Below, one piece after another: positions 1 to 8,848 of a stretch of DNA of 64,000 bases. Both the position numbers and the translations under genes were made by a program. This stretch comes from an uncultured Winogradskyella sp. GTDB lineage: Bacteria > Bacteroidota > Bacteroidia > Flavobacteriales > Flavobacteriaceae. Location: NCBI RefSeq assembly GCF_947498345.1, contig NZ_CANMJY010000001.1, positions 372,001 through 436,000 of the forward strand. The letters run 5' to 3'. How positions within the stretch are numbered: the first letter of the stretch is position 1; every line of letters starts with the position of its first letter. The notes beneath the pieces were generated by a model that was not told where the DNA came from, searched no databases, and saw only the letters and a list, made by a program, of their open reading frames with translations.

Positions 1-1
1 C

Positions 2-1699
2 TCTGGTTATGAATACTTTGAGGAAAATGATAACAGAATCTATGTAATGGCGCAATTTTATCCTCGTATGGCAGTATATAATGATGTAGAAGGCTGGCAA
101 AATTCTCAATTTTGGGGACGTGATGAGTTTGCATTACCATTTGGAGATTTTGATGTTAATATTACAGTCCCTGCTGATCATATTTTAGATGGTACAGGTT
201 ATTTAACTAATAGAGATGAGGTTTTTACCAAAGAAATGATGAAACGTTATAACAAGGCTAAAAAATCTTTCGATAAGCCTGTAATGATTGTAACTCAAGA
301 AGAAGCTGAGGTAACTGAAAAAACTAAAAGTGACAAGAAAAAAACCTGGAGACTTTCTGCACAGATGGTACGTGATTTTGGTTTTGCAACTTCTCGAAAG
401 TTTATTTGGGATATGATGGCTGTTAAGATTGGAGATAGAGATGTTATGGCAGTATCTATGTATTCTAAGGAGGGGAATCCTTTATGGGAGCAATGGTCTA
501 CAAGAACAGTTGCAAGTACATTGAAGTCTTATTCTCGTATGACTTTTGATTACCCTTACCATAAAGCAATTTCTGTACATGCTCCTATGGGAATGGAGTA
601 CCCTATGATTTGTTATAATTTTGGTCGACCAGATAAAGATGGTAATTACTCAGATAGAACAAAATATGGGATGATTAGTGTTATTATTCACGAAGTAGGT
701 CATAACTTTTTTCCTATGATTGTAAATAGTGATGAGCGTCAATGGACATGGATGGATGAAGGCTTAAATACATTTGTGCAATATGTTGCCGAGCAAGATT
801 TTGGCGAGTGGTATCCTGCAGCATTGTCTCCAGGACACGACAAATATCCATCACGCAGAGGTCCAGCCAAAAATATTGTCAGATATATGGGAGGCAATCA
901 AGATTATATTGCGCCAATTATGACCAAAGGTTTAAATACTTATCAGTTTGGTAGTAATGCCTATAGTAAACCAGCAACTGGGTTGAATATCTTGAGAGAA
1001 ACCATTATGGGTCGCGAACTTTTTGATTATTCATTTAGAGAATATGCAAATCGCTGGATGTTTAAGCACCCAACACCAGAAGATTTTTTCCGTACTATGG
1101 AAGATGCTTCTGCAGTTGATTTAGATTGGTTTTGGAGAGGCTGGTTCTATACCACAGATTATACAGACATTGGTATTAAAGAAGTTAAGAAATATGCTGT
1201 TACTAATAAACCAAATGAAAACGGAAAGAAATTAGCTGAGCGTTATAACATGGATCCTAATGCTTTAGTTTATTTTATAGGTGAAGGAGAAGAAGGCTAT
1301 GATGAAGCTATGAAAGATGCTGCTTCTGTTGAAGATTTGCCTACGGTTAAAGAGTATATTATGGACAATTTTACTCCAGAGCAACAAAAAAACATGAAGA
1401 AATCGCCTAAATATTTCTATCAGGTTACTTTTGATAAACCAGGAGGTTTGGTAATGCCAGTAATTGTAGAGTATGAATACTCAGATGGTTCTAAAGAAAA
1501 AGTGACGTATCCTGCTCAAATCTGGAGATTCAATGATAAAGAAGTGAGTAGAGCAGTGGCTAGCGAAAAGGAAATAGTATCGATTATAGTAGATCCCGAT
1601 TTAGAAACTGCTGATGTAGACACATCTAACAACTCTTGGCCAAGAGAAATTGAAGAAAGCGATTTTGATAAGTTTAAGAATAAGAAGGTCAAAGACTAA
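2..1699 (+). CDS. M1-family zinc metallopeptidase, C-terminal part (cut by window edge)
   Basis: The frame is open from the first bases of the window, so the true start lies upstream; about 566 residues are visible. The zinc site of M1 (gluzincin) aminopeptidases is present: HEVGHN, followed about 18 residues later by the third ligand in WMDEGLNTF. Such enzymes remove N-terminal residues from peptides. In this family in flavobacteria the protein is often exported to the periplasm, but the signal region is outside the window, so location is unknown. The segment after the catalytic domain (FFRTMEDASAVDLDWFWRGWFY) resembles the usual alpha-helical C-terminal region of M1 enzymes. The acidic and lysine-rich tail (DFDKFKNKKVKD) ends the protein. 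A strong terminator follows, so this is the last gene of its transcript. Confidence 0.88.
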   Translation, partial: SGYEYFEENDNRIYVMAQFYPRMAVYNDVEGWQNSQFWGRDEFALPFGDFDVNITVPADHILDGTGYLTNRDEVFTKEMMKRYNKAKKSFDKPVMIVTQEEAEVTEKTKSDKKKTWRLSAQMVRDFGFATSRKFIWDMMAVKIGDRDVMAVSMYSKEGNPLWEQWSTRTVASTLKSYSRMTFDYPYHKAISVHAPMGMEYPMICYNFGRPDKDGNYSDRTKYGMISVIIHEVGHNFFPMIVNSDERQWTWMDEGLNTFVQYVAEQDFGEWYPAALSPGHDKYPSRRGPAKNIVRYMGGNQDYIAPIMTKGLNTYQFGSNAYSKPATGLNILRETIMGRELFDYSFREYANRWMFKHPTPEDFFRTMEDASAVDLDWFWRGWFYTTDYTDIGIKEVKKYAVTNKPNENGKKLAERYNMDPNALVYFIGEGEEGYDEAMKDAASVEDLPTVKEYIMDNFTPEQQKNMKKSPKYFYQVTFDKPGGLVMPVIVEYEYSDGSKEKVTYPAQIWRFNDKEVSRAVASEKEIVSIIVDPDLETADVDTSNNSWPREIEESDFDKFKNKKVKD

Positions 1700-1718
1700 T
1701 TGCTGTAAAACTGATAAT

Positions 1719-1749
1719 AAAAAGCCGACTTTTACGAGTCGGCTTTTTT
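1719..1749 (+). terminator. Rho-independent terminator after the M1 peptidase
   Basis: A perfect 12-base-pair stem (AAAAAGCCGACT pairing with AGTCGGCTTTTT) closes a six-base loop and ends in a run of T. It lies 20 bases after the stop codon. Confidence 0.9.
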
Positions 1750-1877
1750 AATGAGATTCATTTAATAAAAGCCTTTGGGAGAACATAAAAGTTATGGTTA
1801 AACTAATGTCATTGAAAAGCAGTATTTTGTTTTAAGTTAATTCAGATAATCTTAGTAAATATCTTTTATAAACTAAC

Positions 1878-1885
1878 TATATTTG
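1878..1885 (+). promoter_or_regulatory. Candidate -7 promoter element of tatA
   Basis: TATATTTG fits the Bacteroidota -7 consensus TAnnTTTG. It ends only 7 bases before the ATG at 1893, so the transcript would be almost leaderless. No clear TTG -33 box is visible at the right distance. Confidence 0.5.
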
Positions 1886-1892
1886 CACTGTG

Positions 1893-2180
1893 ATGCAACA
1901 TCCTACATTATTATTCATTGGCGGTACCGAAATTGTGTTTATACTATTTATAGTGGTATTGGTTTTTGGTGCAGATAAACTACCCGAAGTGGCTCGTGGT
2001 CTTGGTAAGGGCATGCGTACGCTTAAAGACGCTACTAATGATATAAAGCACGAAGTTACTAAAAGTGCCAAGGAAAGTAATATTATTGATACTGATGCAG
2101 CTAAAGACATTCAGCAGCAAGTCAATAAAATAAAAGATGAAGTTGAAGACTTTTCTGGTTCTATAAAAAGAAACAAATAA
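1893..2180 (+). CDS. tatA: Sec-independent (Tat) translocase subunit TatA/TatE
   Basis: A single N-terminal membrane helix (IVFILFIVVLVFGADKLPEVARGLGKG) is followed by the FG hinge and amphipathic helix typical of TatA, then a polar, lysine-rich tail; 95 residues matches the family. TatA oligomers form the translocation pore for folded, often cofactor-bearing proteins carrying twin-arginine signals. A GTG lies one codon upstream at 1890, but the ATG at 1893 gives the usual hydrophobic start and is preferred. The gene stands alone: a terminator lies upstream and the next gene is convergent. The promoter-like TATATTTG sits right before the start. TatB cannot be excluded by motif alone, but the short length and tail favour TatA. 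Confidence 0.9.
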   Translation: MQHPTLLFIGGTEIVFILFIVVLVFGADKLPEVARGLGKGMRTLKDATNDIKHEVTKSAKESNIIDTDAAKDIQQQVNKIKDEVEDFSGSIKRNK

Positions 2181-2201
2181 TTATTGTTTAAGAAAGCTTT
2201 A

Positions 2202-2957
2202 CTACATTGATATATAAGAATTGGTTACACTTCCTCCAGTTTGCAAATCCATTTCTAGTGCGCCTTTTATCAGTTTACAGCTCGCTCTATTTAATACGTA
2301 ATGACCAGTAGCAGAATTATCACCAAGTAATCCAGGCATACCAGCAATTTTTAAATCAATTGAAATGATAATCTCTTTGTTAGTTATATCTTCTATTTTA
2401 TAAGTTGATTTCGTTTTTTGGTTAGTTATTGGGTTTGTATTTTCATTTTGCCAGATGCTTCCAACACCTACTTTATTATCAGGAAATGATAAAAAATAAT
2501 GTCTAATATCGACTACAGGTTCATTGAATAAGTTACCGTCATCATGATGAAAAGACTTGGTCACTTTTCCTTTATCATCAATTATAATATTAAGTTTAGC
2601 ATCTAGAATATCTTGATACTCTGAGTGCATACTTTTTTCTTCACCTGTCATAGAAGATATGTCCTTGTTAGAATCATATTTTTCGATCTCATTGTCCATT
2701 TTCATTTCTGTAATTATCCTATTAACGCGAGTCTTAAAAGTTATCTCATTGTTTTCTATAGAGGTCACTTCAAAATCAGTTTCCATAACATTTTTTATAC
2801 TCATCAGGGTACCTTTACTTGTTTCTGTAGTAGAAGTTATAGTCTGCTTATCACCAATATCATAACTAAGCTTTAATTCAATTTGTTCTGAGTTTTTGCT
2901 ACAACTCAACACAAAAAAGATTACAATTATTAATCTGGCTAGTGTTTTAAGTTTCAT
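2202..2957 (-). CDS. Putative lipoprotein, DUF6263-like
   Basis: The N-terminus is a lipoprotein signal (RLIIVIFFVLSC, cysteine about residue 19), so the mature protein is probably lipid-anchored in the cell envelope. The rest is polar and beta-rich, with an internal pattern (YDIGDKQTITSTTETSKGTL ... DDKGKVTK) seen in secreted proteins of Bacteroidota related to DUF6263. No catalytic motif is visible. It follows the O-methyltransferase gene on the same strand with only 12 bases between, so the two may be cotranscribed. The function is unknown. Confidence 0.72.
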   Translation of the reverse strand: MKLKTLARLIIVIFFVLSCSKNSEQIELKLSYDIGDKQTITSTTETSKGTLMSIKNVMETDFEVTSIENNEITFKTRVNRIITEMKMDNEIEKYDSNKDISSMTGEEKSMHSEYQDILDAKLNIIIDDKGKVTKSFHHDDGNLFNEPVVDIRHYFLSFPDNKVGVGSIWQNENTNPITNQKTKSTYKIEDITNKEIIISIDLKIAGMPGLLGDNSATGHYVLNRASCKLIKGALEMDLQTGGSVTNSYISM

Positions 2958-2969
2958 GTTTAGTTTGTA

Positions 2970-3611
2970 TTATTTTTTTCTGCTAATGGTTAAACCATCC
3001 CTTATAGGTAACAAAACAGTTTCAATACGATCATCACTTTTAAGTAAAGTGTTATAGTCTAAAACTGCTTTGGTAGATTTGTCCTTTTCGTCCAGAGGTT
3101 CTATGACTTTTCCATGCCACAATACATTGTCCGAAAGGATAATGCCGCCAGAATTTAATTTATCTATAATGAGATGAAAATAATTACTATAGTTAGGTTT
3201 GTCTGCATCAATAAAAACCAAATCAAAATTGATATCTAGCTTCGGAATTATATTTAACGCATTTCCTGTATGCTGAATAATTTGTTGCCCAAAACCAGAT
3301 TTATCAAAATATTTGCGTTGAAAATCAACGAGCTCTTCATTAACATCTACGGTATGCACTCGACCGTTTTCTGCTAAACCTTCTGCTAAACAAATCGTAG
3401 AATACCCAGTAAAGGTACCTAACTCTAAAATAAATTTTGGTTTAATAAGTTTAGAAATCATGCTCAGTACCCTCCCTTGGTAGGGGCCACTGAGCATAAT
3501 AGGCTGCAATACCTTTTGATAGGTTTCTCGTGTAAGCTGTTGTAATAACTCAGGCTCTTGCTCAGAATGTGCAACAATATAATTGTCTAAAGCTTCTGGC
3601 AAAAAATACAT
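2970..3611 (-). CDS. O-methyltransferase, class I SAM-dependent (caffeoyl-CoA OMT type)
   Basis: This is a complete 213-residue enzyme of the Methyltransf_3 family. The SAM-binding motif is FILELGTFTGYSTICLAEGL (about residues 60-80). FDLVFIDADKPNYSNYF carries the acidic residues that bind SAM and metal, and ILSDNVLWHGKV is the typical family block that supplies a metal ligand. Such enzymes methylate hydroxyl groups of catechol-like substrates; the natural substrate here is unknown. It lies just downstream of the kynurenine operon on the same strand, but a small membrane protein gene and a gap separate it, so a link to 3-hydroxylated kynurenine products is only speculative. Confidence 0.88.
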   Translation of the reverse strand: MYFLPEALDNYIVAHSEQEPELLQQLTRETYQKVLQPIMLSGPYQGRVLSMISKLIKPKFILELGTFTGYSTICLAEGLAENGRVHTVDVNEELVDFQRKYFDKSGFGQQIIQHTGNALNIIPKLDINFDLVFIDADKPNYSNYFHLIIDKLNSGGIILSDNVLWHGKVIEPLDEKDKSTKAVLDYNTLLKSDDRIETVLLPIRDGLTISRKK

Positions 3612-3634
3612 ACTAAAATTATTTATGGAGAAAT

Positions 3635-3850
3635 TTACTCAGCGGTTTCTTCTTTAGGAAGTTCTTCTTCTTCTGGTTTACCCATAAAGAATAATACAGC
3701 ACCAAGTACAACTAGACCTATTTTAATAGCCCAAGCTGTGGTTTCACCTAGTTCGTCTATCCATCCTAAAAATCTTATGGTTAAACCAATGTAAGGTAAA
3801 ATTATTAATGCTAAACCTATAAGTACCGCATACACTCCAATTTTTCTCAT
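3635..3850 (-). CDS. Small membrane protein of unknown function
   Basis: The 71 residues hold two predicted membrane helices (IGVYAVLIGLALIILPYIGLTI and AWAIKIGLVVLGAVLFFMG) joined by a short acidic loop, and an acidic tail with a run of glutamates. Both halves resemble small uncharacterised inner-membrane proteins common in Flavobacteriaceae. The ATG at 3850 has no competing start. Codon use matches the neighbours. It sits between ACMSD and the O-methyltransferase on the same strand with short gaps, so it may be read through from the kynurenine operon. Confidence 0.65.
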   Translation of the reverse strand: MRKIGVYAVLIGLALIILPYIGLTIRFLGWIDELGETTAWAIKIGLVVLGAVLFFMGKPEEEELPKEETAE

Positions 3851-3906
3851 AATAATAGTTGTTGATTAGAACCTAAATATAGATATAAAATTTTTAGAAT
3901 AAAGTA

Positions 3907-4992
3907 TTAGCCTATGATTCTTGATAATAATTTTTGCTTAGCAACTTCGTCATCTCCGCATAACCATTGAATGACATTATCTTCCCATATGGCATCGCGT
4001 TCGGTATTTGAAATAATATCTTGTTCTATGGCCAAATCCAAAATCTTTCCAGGATAAGAAGATTGTTTTTCGCTTTCCATTTCACCTAAAGGGTAAGGGT
4101 CATCTAATCCCATTAAGACTTGCTTAGAGGTTTGATTTTTTATAAGTAGCTCAAGACCACCTGTATCATGTACTAAAGTATCAAAGAAGATATTTTTATG
4201 ACCTACAGCTTTTCTGGGGTGCTTTTTGTCTTCAAACAAATCTGGCCTGCCATCAAAACCTTGTATACGTCTTCCTAAATTAATCTGTGCCAATTGCCCA
4301 CCATGAGCAAAACAAACACGCATATTTTTATACTTTTCGTAATACCCATTAAGAGTTAAAAAATGATAGGCATCAGCACATTGTGCCAACATCCAAATCA
4401 AATGAAAACGCCAAGATGTATTTTCTAGTTTTATAAATTTTTCACCATCATATGGATGTATTTCTACGGCAAGATTATATTTGTCTGCCAGCTCAAAAAT
4501 AGGTTCGTTCTCTTCATCAAAAATACAACGCCATGTACCAATAGTATCCATATAATGGGTTGGTAAACATAACAGTTGCAGGCCTAACTCTTCTACACAG
4601 CGTTCAATTTCCCAACAAGCACCTCTTACAAACCCTGGGTGTACTACAAAACCGCAAGTAAACTTACTCGGATTATCATGCTGAATACGTGCATTAAAGT
4701 CATTTTGAAACCGTAAAGCTTGCTTCATTTCTTCTAAACGCAGACCATTACCATAAAGTTGAGACAGATTTAAAACAACTGCATGGTCAATTTTAAAATG
4801 TTCCATCCATGCTAATTTTTCATTTAAGAAAAAACTAGAATCCGTTATTGGTCTATTCCAATCTTTTTGAAGCATGTATTTCCTGTCTTTATCTACCCAG
4901 AAAATACCTTTATCTTTCATAAAATCGGGGATTTCCTCAGGATAGGGAAGAAGGTGTGAATGTCCGTTTATTCTAAGTTTGCGTTTACTCAT
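3907..4992 (-). CDS. 2-amino-3-carboxymuconate-6-semialdehyde decarboxylase (ACMSD)
   Basis: This is an amidohydrolase-superfamily protein of 361 residues. The zinc-binding HxH motif is at the N-terminus (INGHSHLLP, about residues 8-16); later blocks carry the other expected ligands (AVEIHPYDG, VCFAHGGQL, LMGLDDPYPLGE). ACMSD removes CO2 from the ring-opened product of 3-hydroxyanthranilate, steering it away from NAD synthesis toward 2-aminomuconate semialdehyde. Context is decisive: the gene overlaps the 3-hydroxyanthranilate dioxygenase gene by 8 bases, and the same strand carries kmo, kynU and the next two enzymes of the route. It is the last catabolic gene of the operon. Confidence 0.9.
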   Translation of the reverse strand: MSKRKLRINGHSHLLPYPEEIPDFMKDKGIFWVDKDRKYMLQKDWNRPITDSSFFLNEKLAWMEHFKIDHAVVLNLSQLYGNGLRLEEMKQALRFQNDFNARIQHDNPSKFTCGFVVHPGFVRGACWEIERCVEELGLQLLCLPTHYMDTIGTWRCIFDEENEPIFELADKYNLAVEIHPYDGEKFIKLENTSWRFHLIWMLAQCADAYHFLTLNGYYEKYKNMRVCFAHGGQLAQINLGRRIQGFDGRPDLFEDKKHPRKAVGHKNIFFDTLVHDTGGLELLIKNQTSKQVLMGLDDPYPLGEMESEKQSSYPGKILDLAIEQDIISNTERDAIWEDNVIQWLCGDDEVAKQKLLSRIIG

Positions 4993-5521
4993 CTATCTGA
5001 ACCTTTTTTGGCGGTTGCATCACTTCACCACAATTAGGACAACTGCGTTTATCCTTGTCTCCATAATACTTATCAAATATGGCTGGCATATCTGTTTCAA
5101 TATTATCTAGTGTGAAGTCTTCCTCATACAATTTGGTTGTGCAATTTTCACAGAACCATAATAATGCATCTTGTACACCTTTTTCTCTTGGGTATTCAAT
5201 TACTAAGCCTACGGTATTAGCTCCACGTTGAGGTGAGTGCGGAACCTTAGGTGGCAAAAGGAAAATTTCTCCTTGTTTAATATGTATATCTTTTGGTGTG
5301 CCTTTATCAATCACTTTTAATACAATATCACCTTCAACCTGATAGAAAAACTCAGGTGTTTCATTATAGTGGTAATCTTTTCTACTATTTGGACCACCAA
5401 CGACCATTACAATAAAATCTCCATCTTTCCATACCACTTTATTACCTACAGGTGGCTTTAATAAATGCCGATTTTCTTCTATCCATGCTTTAAAATTTAT
5501 GGGCGGAAATAATTTACTCAT
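4985..5521 (-). CDS. 3-hydroxyanthranilate 3,4-dioxygenase
   Basis: This cupin-fold non-heme iron enzyme opens the ring of 3-hydroxyanthranilate. The iron ligands are visible as His and Glu in KDYHYNETPEFFYQVEGD and His in PPKVPHSPQRG. As in other bacterial enzymes of this type, a rubredoxin-like metal site with two CxxC pairs (FCENC and SCPNC) forms the C-terminal end. The ATG at 5521 is chosen; extension to 5527 would need a TTG codon. It overlaps the ACMSD gene by 8 bases, which suggests translational coupling between the dioxygenase and the enzyme that uses its unstable product. Confidence 0.92.
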   Translation of the reverse strand: MSKLFPPINFKAWIEENRHLLKPPVGNKVVWKDGDFIVMVVGGPNSRKDYHYNETPEFFYQVEGDIVLKVIDKGTPKDIHIKQGEIFLLPPKVPHSPQRGANTVGLVIEYPREKGVQDALLWFCENCTTKLYEEDFTLDNIETDMPAIFDKYYGDKDKRSCPNCGEVMQPPKKVQIDE

Positions 5522-5539
5522 AATCAAAGGTTTTTAAAT

Positions 5540-6781
5540 TCATTTCTTTCTGTATTCAATACCATTTTCATCTACATAAAAGATATATTTGTCTTTACTT
5601 ACAGGAAAATAATATACTCCATTTTCTGAACTTTTTCTAGTATAATCACCAGAAAGAAATTCACAATCGGTTATTATATATTTATTGGTCTTTAAATTAT
5701 AGTAATCATATTTGTAATCAAACCTATCTCCTTCTAAGTTATCTCTTGTAGCTGTTAGTATATAATTAGAATTGTAATCATTTAGTATTTGGTTGTATTT
5801 TATAGGTAATACCAGTTTAAGATTTTCATCAATAACACCAATTTTTTCATCTTCTGTAACTCTAAAAAGAATAGAACTGTAATATATAAATTCAACTTTA
5901 TCGAATAGTTTAGATTCTTTTTTAGTGCTTACATTATAGATACCATACTTTTTATTTCTTTTGAAAATACATCTTTTTTGGGCTGAATCACATTCAACAA
6001 TTTCTGCATCAATTTTTTGAGATAATTTATCCAAACTATTATTTGACCTTCTAACACTAAAAGGTACTTCAATATCAATATCATCATCAGAGTCTAAACT
6101 TTCTTCCTTTTGATAGACAGGTTTTAAAATACGTTTGGTTTCATTATCATTGATTACGGTTACTAAAACTAAATCGTTCTTCTCAGACAATGGTTTGTCA
6201 TCTAAATAGAGTTCTCCATTTTTATTTTCAAAATTAAATGTGTTGAGTTTGTAAGTTTTATAATCCTCAGAATTTATTCTAGAATCATAAAAAACTTTAT
6301 AAATAATTTGATCATATATTAAAGGAATTATAATATTTGATTTACTATCAATGGCACCAATTTTACCATCATTTTCTACAACAAGGAAGTTGGATTCTGT
6401 TTCGTAAGTATCAAAAGTAAAGTCATTAAACTTTTGTGTTGAGGTATCAAATAACTTCAATTTTCTGTCAACTTCTTGAGCAATGATCCAGTCATAATAT
6501 AAGATGATATTTTTATACTTAGAATCGAAAATGGATTTATTTTGCTTATCAATGTACGCGCTGGTATCCCCTTTGTAAACCATGCTTCCATATTTTTCAA
6601 GTGTTTTATTCCATTTAAATACTCCTACGGAATCATAAACTGCATTATAAACCAATTTTCCATTACTGTCAGCAAAACCCCATTTTTCATTCATCCTGTA
6701 TGGAATTAAATCTTGACAAAAGCAATTCGTTGTAAGTCCAAGTGTTAAGAAAATAGTAAATAGATTATTCCTTAATAACAT
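5540..6781 (-). CDS. Secreted WG-repeat protein
   Basis: A signal peptide (LFTIFLTLGLTTNCFC) leads into WG beta-motif repeats: EKWGFADSNGKLVYNAVYDSV, DGKIGAIDSKSNIIIPLIYDQI and DEKIGVIDENLKLVLPIKYNQI. WG repeats form beta-propeller-like or solenoid folds of unknown biochemical role and are common in exported Bacteroidota proteins. The cysteine at the end of the signal could make it a lipoprotein, but the surroundings (TTNCFCQ) are not a clean lipobox. Its start overlaps the end of the upstream gene by 17 bases, so the two are cotranscribed. Nothing suggests an enzymatic role in kynurenine breakdown despite its place in that operon. Confidence 0.78.
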   Translation of the reverse strand: MLLRNNLFTIFLTLGLTTNCFCQDLIPYRMNEKWGFADSNGKLVYNAVYDSVGVFKWNKTLEKYGSMVYKGDTSAYIDKQNKSIFDSKYKNIILYYDWIIAQEVDRKLKLFDTSTQKFNDFTFDTYETESNFLVVENDGKIGAIDSKSNIIIPLIYDQIIYKVFYDSRINSEDYKTYKLNTFNFENKNGELYLDDKPLSEKNDLVLVTVINDNETKRILKPVYQKEESLDSDDDIDIEVPFSVRRSNNSLDKLSQKIDAEIVECDSAQKRCIFKRNKKYGIYNVSTKKESKLFDKVEFIYYSSILFRVTEDEKIGVIDENLKLVLPIKYNQILNDYNSNYILTATRDNLEGDRFDYKYDYYNLKTNKYIITDCEFLSGDYTRKSSENGVYYFPVSKDKYIFYVDENGIEYRKK

Positions 6782-8063
6782 AAGTGTGTGTTGTGTCTAA
6801 TTGTTCTATATCGCCAGAAAATGTTGAATACTCGTAGCGACTATCTTTGTAACTTGCATTGAATGTAAAGGCATTTTTAATTAAACCTTTATAAGTTTTT
6901 CCATTAGGTAAAATCAAATCAACACTTAAATGTTTAAAATCTTTAGTCTTGGTAACCAGTGTGTAGCGTGTAAAGCTCCAAAACTTATTAAGGTCTTGTA
7001 CACAGAAATCTAAGCTATCATTATTTTTATTTAGGTATAATAGCTTATGGTCAGATAAGTCCATTGTATGATTTTTTAACTTTTTAATACGTCTTTTAGA
7101 GGATTCGTATATTAAATCTCCATTATCATCAACACGACCTTGTAAAAGAAAGTCATCAATGAAAGCATAAAACTTACCCTCAAAAAACTGTATGCGATTA
7201 GTGTTATTATTGTTTAAATAGGTGTCAGATTCCCAACTATTGGATTTAAAATTAAAATCAATACCAGAATTAGTTCTTTTATAATTAAACGTAATAGCTT
7301 TGTTTAAAAGATGTTTTATGTCTGCAGAGTTAGCAATAGATGTGTAAGTCTCTTGAGGTTCTTCAGTCTTTAGAGAAACTTTAATATCTTCAAATAACTC
7401 TCGGTTTAAATTTTGCCTGCTTTTATGTGATAGTTGAATGAAGTTTATAGGAAATTCTGAGCCTAGGTAATTAATAGCGACTATTTTTGTATTAGGTTCT
7501 AGACTTACCAATCCTAAGGTTTTTAGTATAGTTATAAAATCATTATTGGATTCTGATGCGTCTCCTTCAGCTACCCAAAAATACATTTCATAAAAATTGC
7601 CTTTAGAGGCATATTTTTGAACCCGTGTTCCGTGATAGTTTTTAAATTCATTAGTAGTTTCATAGCCAAAACGGTCGTTAAATTCTTTTTTAGAATGAAC
7701 TTTTGTTGTTGAATCCTCTAACTTTTCTACAATCACTTCAAAGTCTTTGAGATATGTAAAAACAGGAACATTTGGATAGGAATATAATAATGAATCGGCG
7801 CCATAGCCTAGAGATGGTATAAGTGTATAATAAGAAGCATTATCACTGATATATATCATTCTGTTTTTAAAATGCCTTCCTCTTTCCTTTTCTTTTATGG
7901 TACTACTGACTACCATATTACCACTATTATCAATTTTAAATAGCTCACTATACTCATCATTTGGAACAATTTTTATTGTATAAGTTTGAGCATTTGTAGT
8001 AGTAATAAAAAACAAAAGAAAAGTAGGAATATTTAAAAGAAGGACTATTTGTTTTAGCTTCAT
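6765..8063 (-). CDS. Exported protein of unknown function within the kynurenine operon
   Basis: The ATG at 8063 is preferred to one ten codons earlier because it gives a clean signal peptide (MKLKQIVLLLNIPTFLLFFITTTNAQ) and does not overlap the upstream gene. The mature part of about 410 residues is rich in Asn, Lys and Tyr with alternating beta-like segments; no known domain or catalytic motif was recognised. It starts 1 base after the short-chain dehydrogenase stop codon and overlaps the WG-repeat gene by 17 bases at its end, so it is an integral part of this transcript. Confidence 0.7.
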   Translation of the reverse strand: MKLKQIVLLLNIPTFLLFFITTTNAQTYTIKIVPNDEYSELFKIDNSGNMVVSSTIKEKERGRHFKNRMIYISDNASYYTLIPSLGYGADSLLYSYPNVPVFTYLKDFEVIVEKLEDSTTKVHSKKEFNDRFGYETTNEFKNYHGTRVQKYASKGNFYEMYFWVAEGDASESNNDFITILKTLGLVSLEPNTKIVAINYLGSEFPINFIQLSHKSRQNLNRELFEDIKVSLKTEEPQETYTSIANSADIKHLLNKAITFNYKRTNSGIDFNFKSNSWESDTYLNNNNTNRIQFFEGKFYAFIDDFLLQGRVDDNGDLIYESSKRRIKKLKNHTMDLSDHKLLYLNKNNDSLDFCVQDLNKFWSFTRYTLVTKTKDFKHLSVDLILPNGKTYKGLIKNAFTFNASYKDSRYEYSTFSGDIEQLDTTHTYVIKE

Positions 8064-8064
8064 T

Positions 8065-8847
8065 CTACAAACTTTTTGTGCGTCCACCATCAACAGGAAG
8101 ATTTATGCCATTAATATAGGCTGCTCTGGCACTAGCTAAAAATGTAATAGCATCTGCTGTTTCTTCTGGTTTAGCGAAGCGTTTTGCAGGTACAGCATTT
8201 TTCATTGCGTTTGTAGCTTCTTCTTCCGACGTTCCGGTCTTAGCAGATTTGTTTTTAATGATTTGACTTAGACGTTCTGTCCCAGTAGCACCAGGAAGTA
8301 CATTGTTTACAGTAATCCCAAACTGCCCTAATTCGTTTGCTAAGGTTTTACTCCAGTTTGCTACAGCACCACGTATAGTGTTGCTTACACCAAGACCATC
8401 TAAAGGTTGTTTTACGGAAGTTGAAATAACATTGATAATACGACCGTACGTTCCGGTTTTCATAAATGGTACTAAAGCTTGAACTAAAATATGATTACAC
8501 TTTAAATGTTGCGTAAATGCACTTTCAAATTCTTCAATCGTAGCATTAAATATAGGCCCACCAGCTGGCCCACCTGTATTATTAACCAAAATATGAAAGC
8601 CATGATTATTTGTGATATAGGCTTCAATTTTTTGCCTCAACGCTTCGGGACTAGAGAAATCTGCAACGATGTAATCGTGATTACGGTGTTGAGGCAATTG
8701 AGAAAGTGTAGCCTTTAATTTGGCTTCATTTCTGGCAATTAAAGTGACGACTACTCCTTCTTCTGCTAATGCTAAAGCTGTTGCTTTTCCTATCCCTGCT
8801 GTGCTTCCGCAAACTAAAGCGTATTTGTTATTGAGTTCAAGGTTCAT
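8065..8847 (-). CDS. Short-chain dehydrogenase/reductase family protein with atypical active site
   Basis: The Rossmann cofactor motif is clear (ALVCGSTAGIGKATALALAEEG, about residues 10-31), as are the NNTGGPAGG segment (classic NNAG) and the C-terminal PEETADAITFLASARAAYINGINLPVDGG that marks SDR enzymes. At the catalytic position, where YxxxK is expected after the Ser of VISTS, the sequence reads GVSNTIRGA, so the classical Tyr and Lys are absent. A subgroup of SDR proteins with a SNxxR-like segment is known, so this may be a natural variant. Its role in the kynurenine operon is not clear; it might act on a later hydroxy or oxo acid. Confidence 0.85.
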   Translation of the reverse strand: MNLELNNKYALVCGSTAGIGKATALALAEEGVVVTLIARNEAKLKATLSQLPQHRNHDYIVADFSSPEALRQKIEAYITNNHGFHILVNNTGGPAGGPIFNATIEEFESAFTQHLKCNHILVQALVPFMKTGTYGRIINVISTSVKQPLDGLGVSNTIRGAVANWSKTLANELGQFGITVNNVLPGATGTERLSQIIKNKSAKTGTSEEEATNAMKNAVPAKRFAKPEETADAITFLASARAAYINGINLPVDGGRTKSL

Positions 8848-8848
8848 T

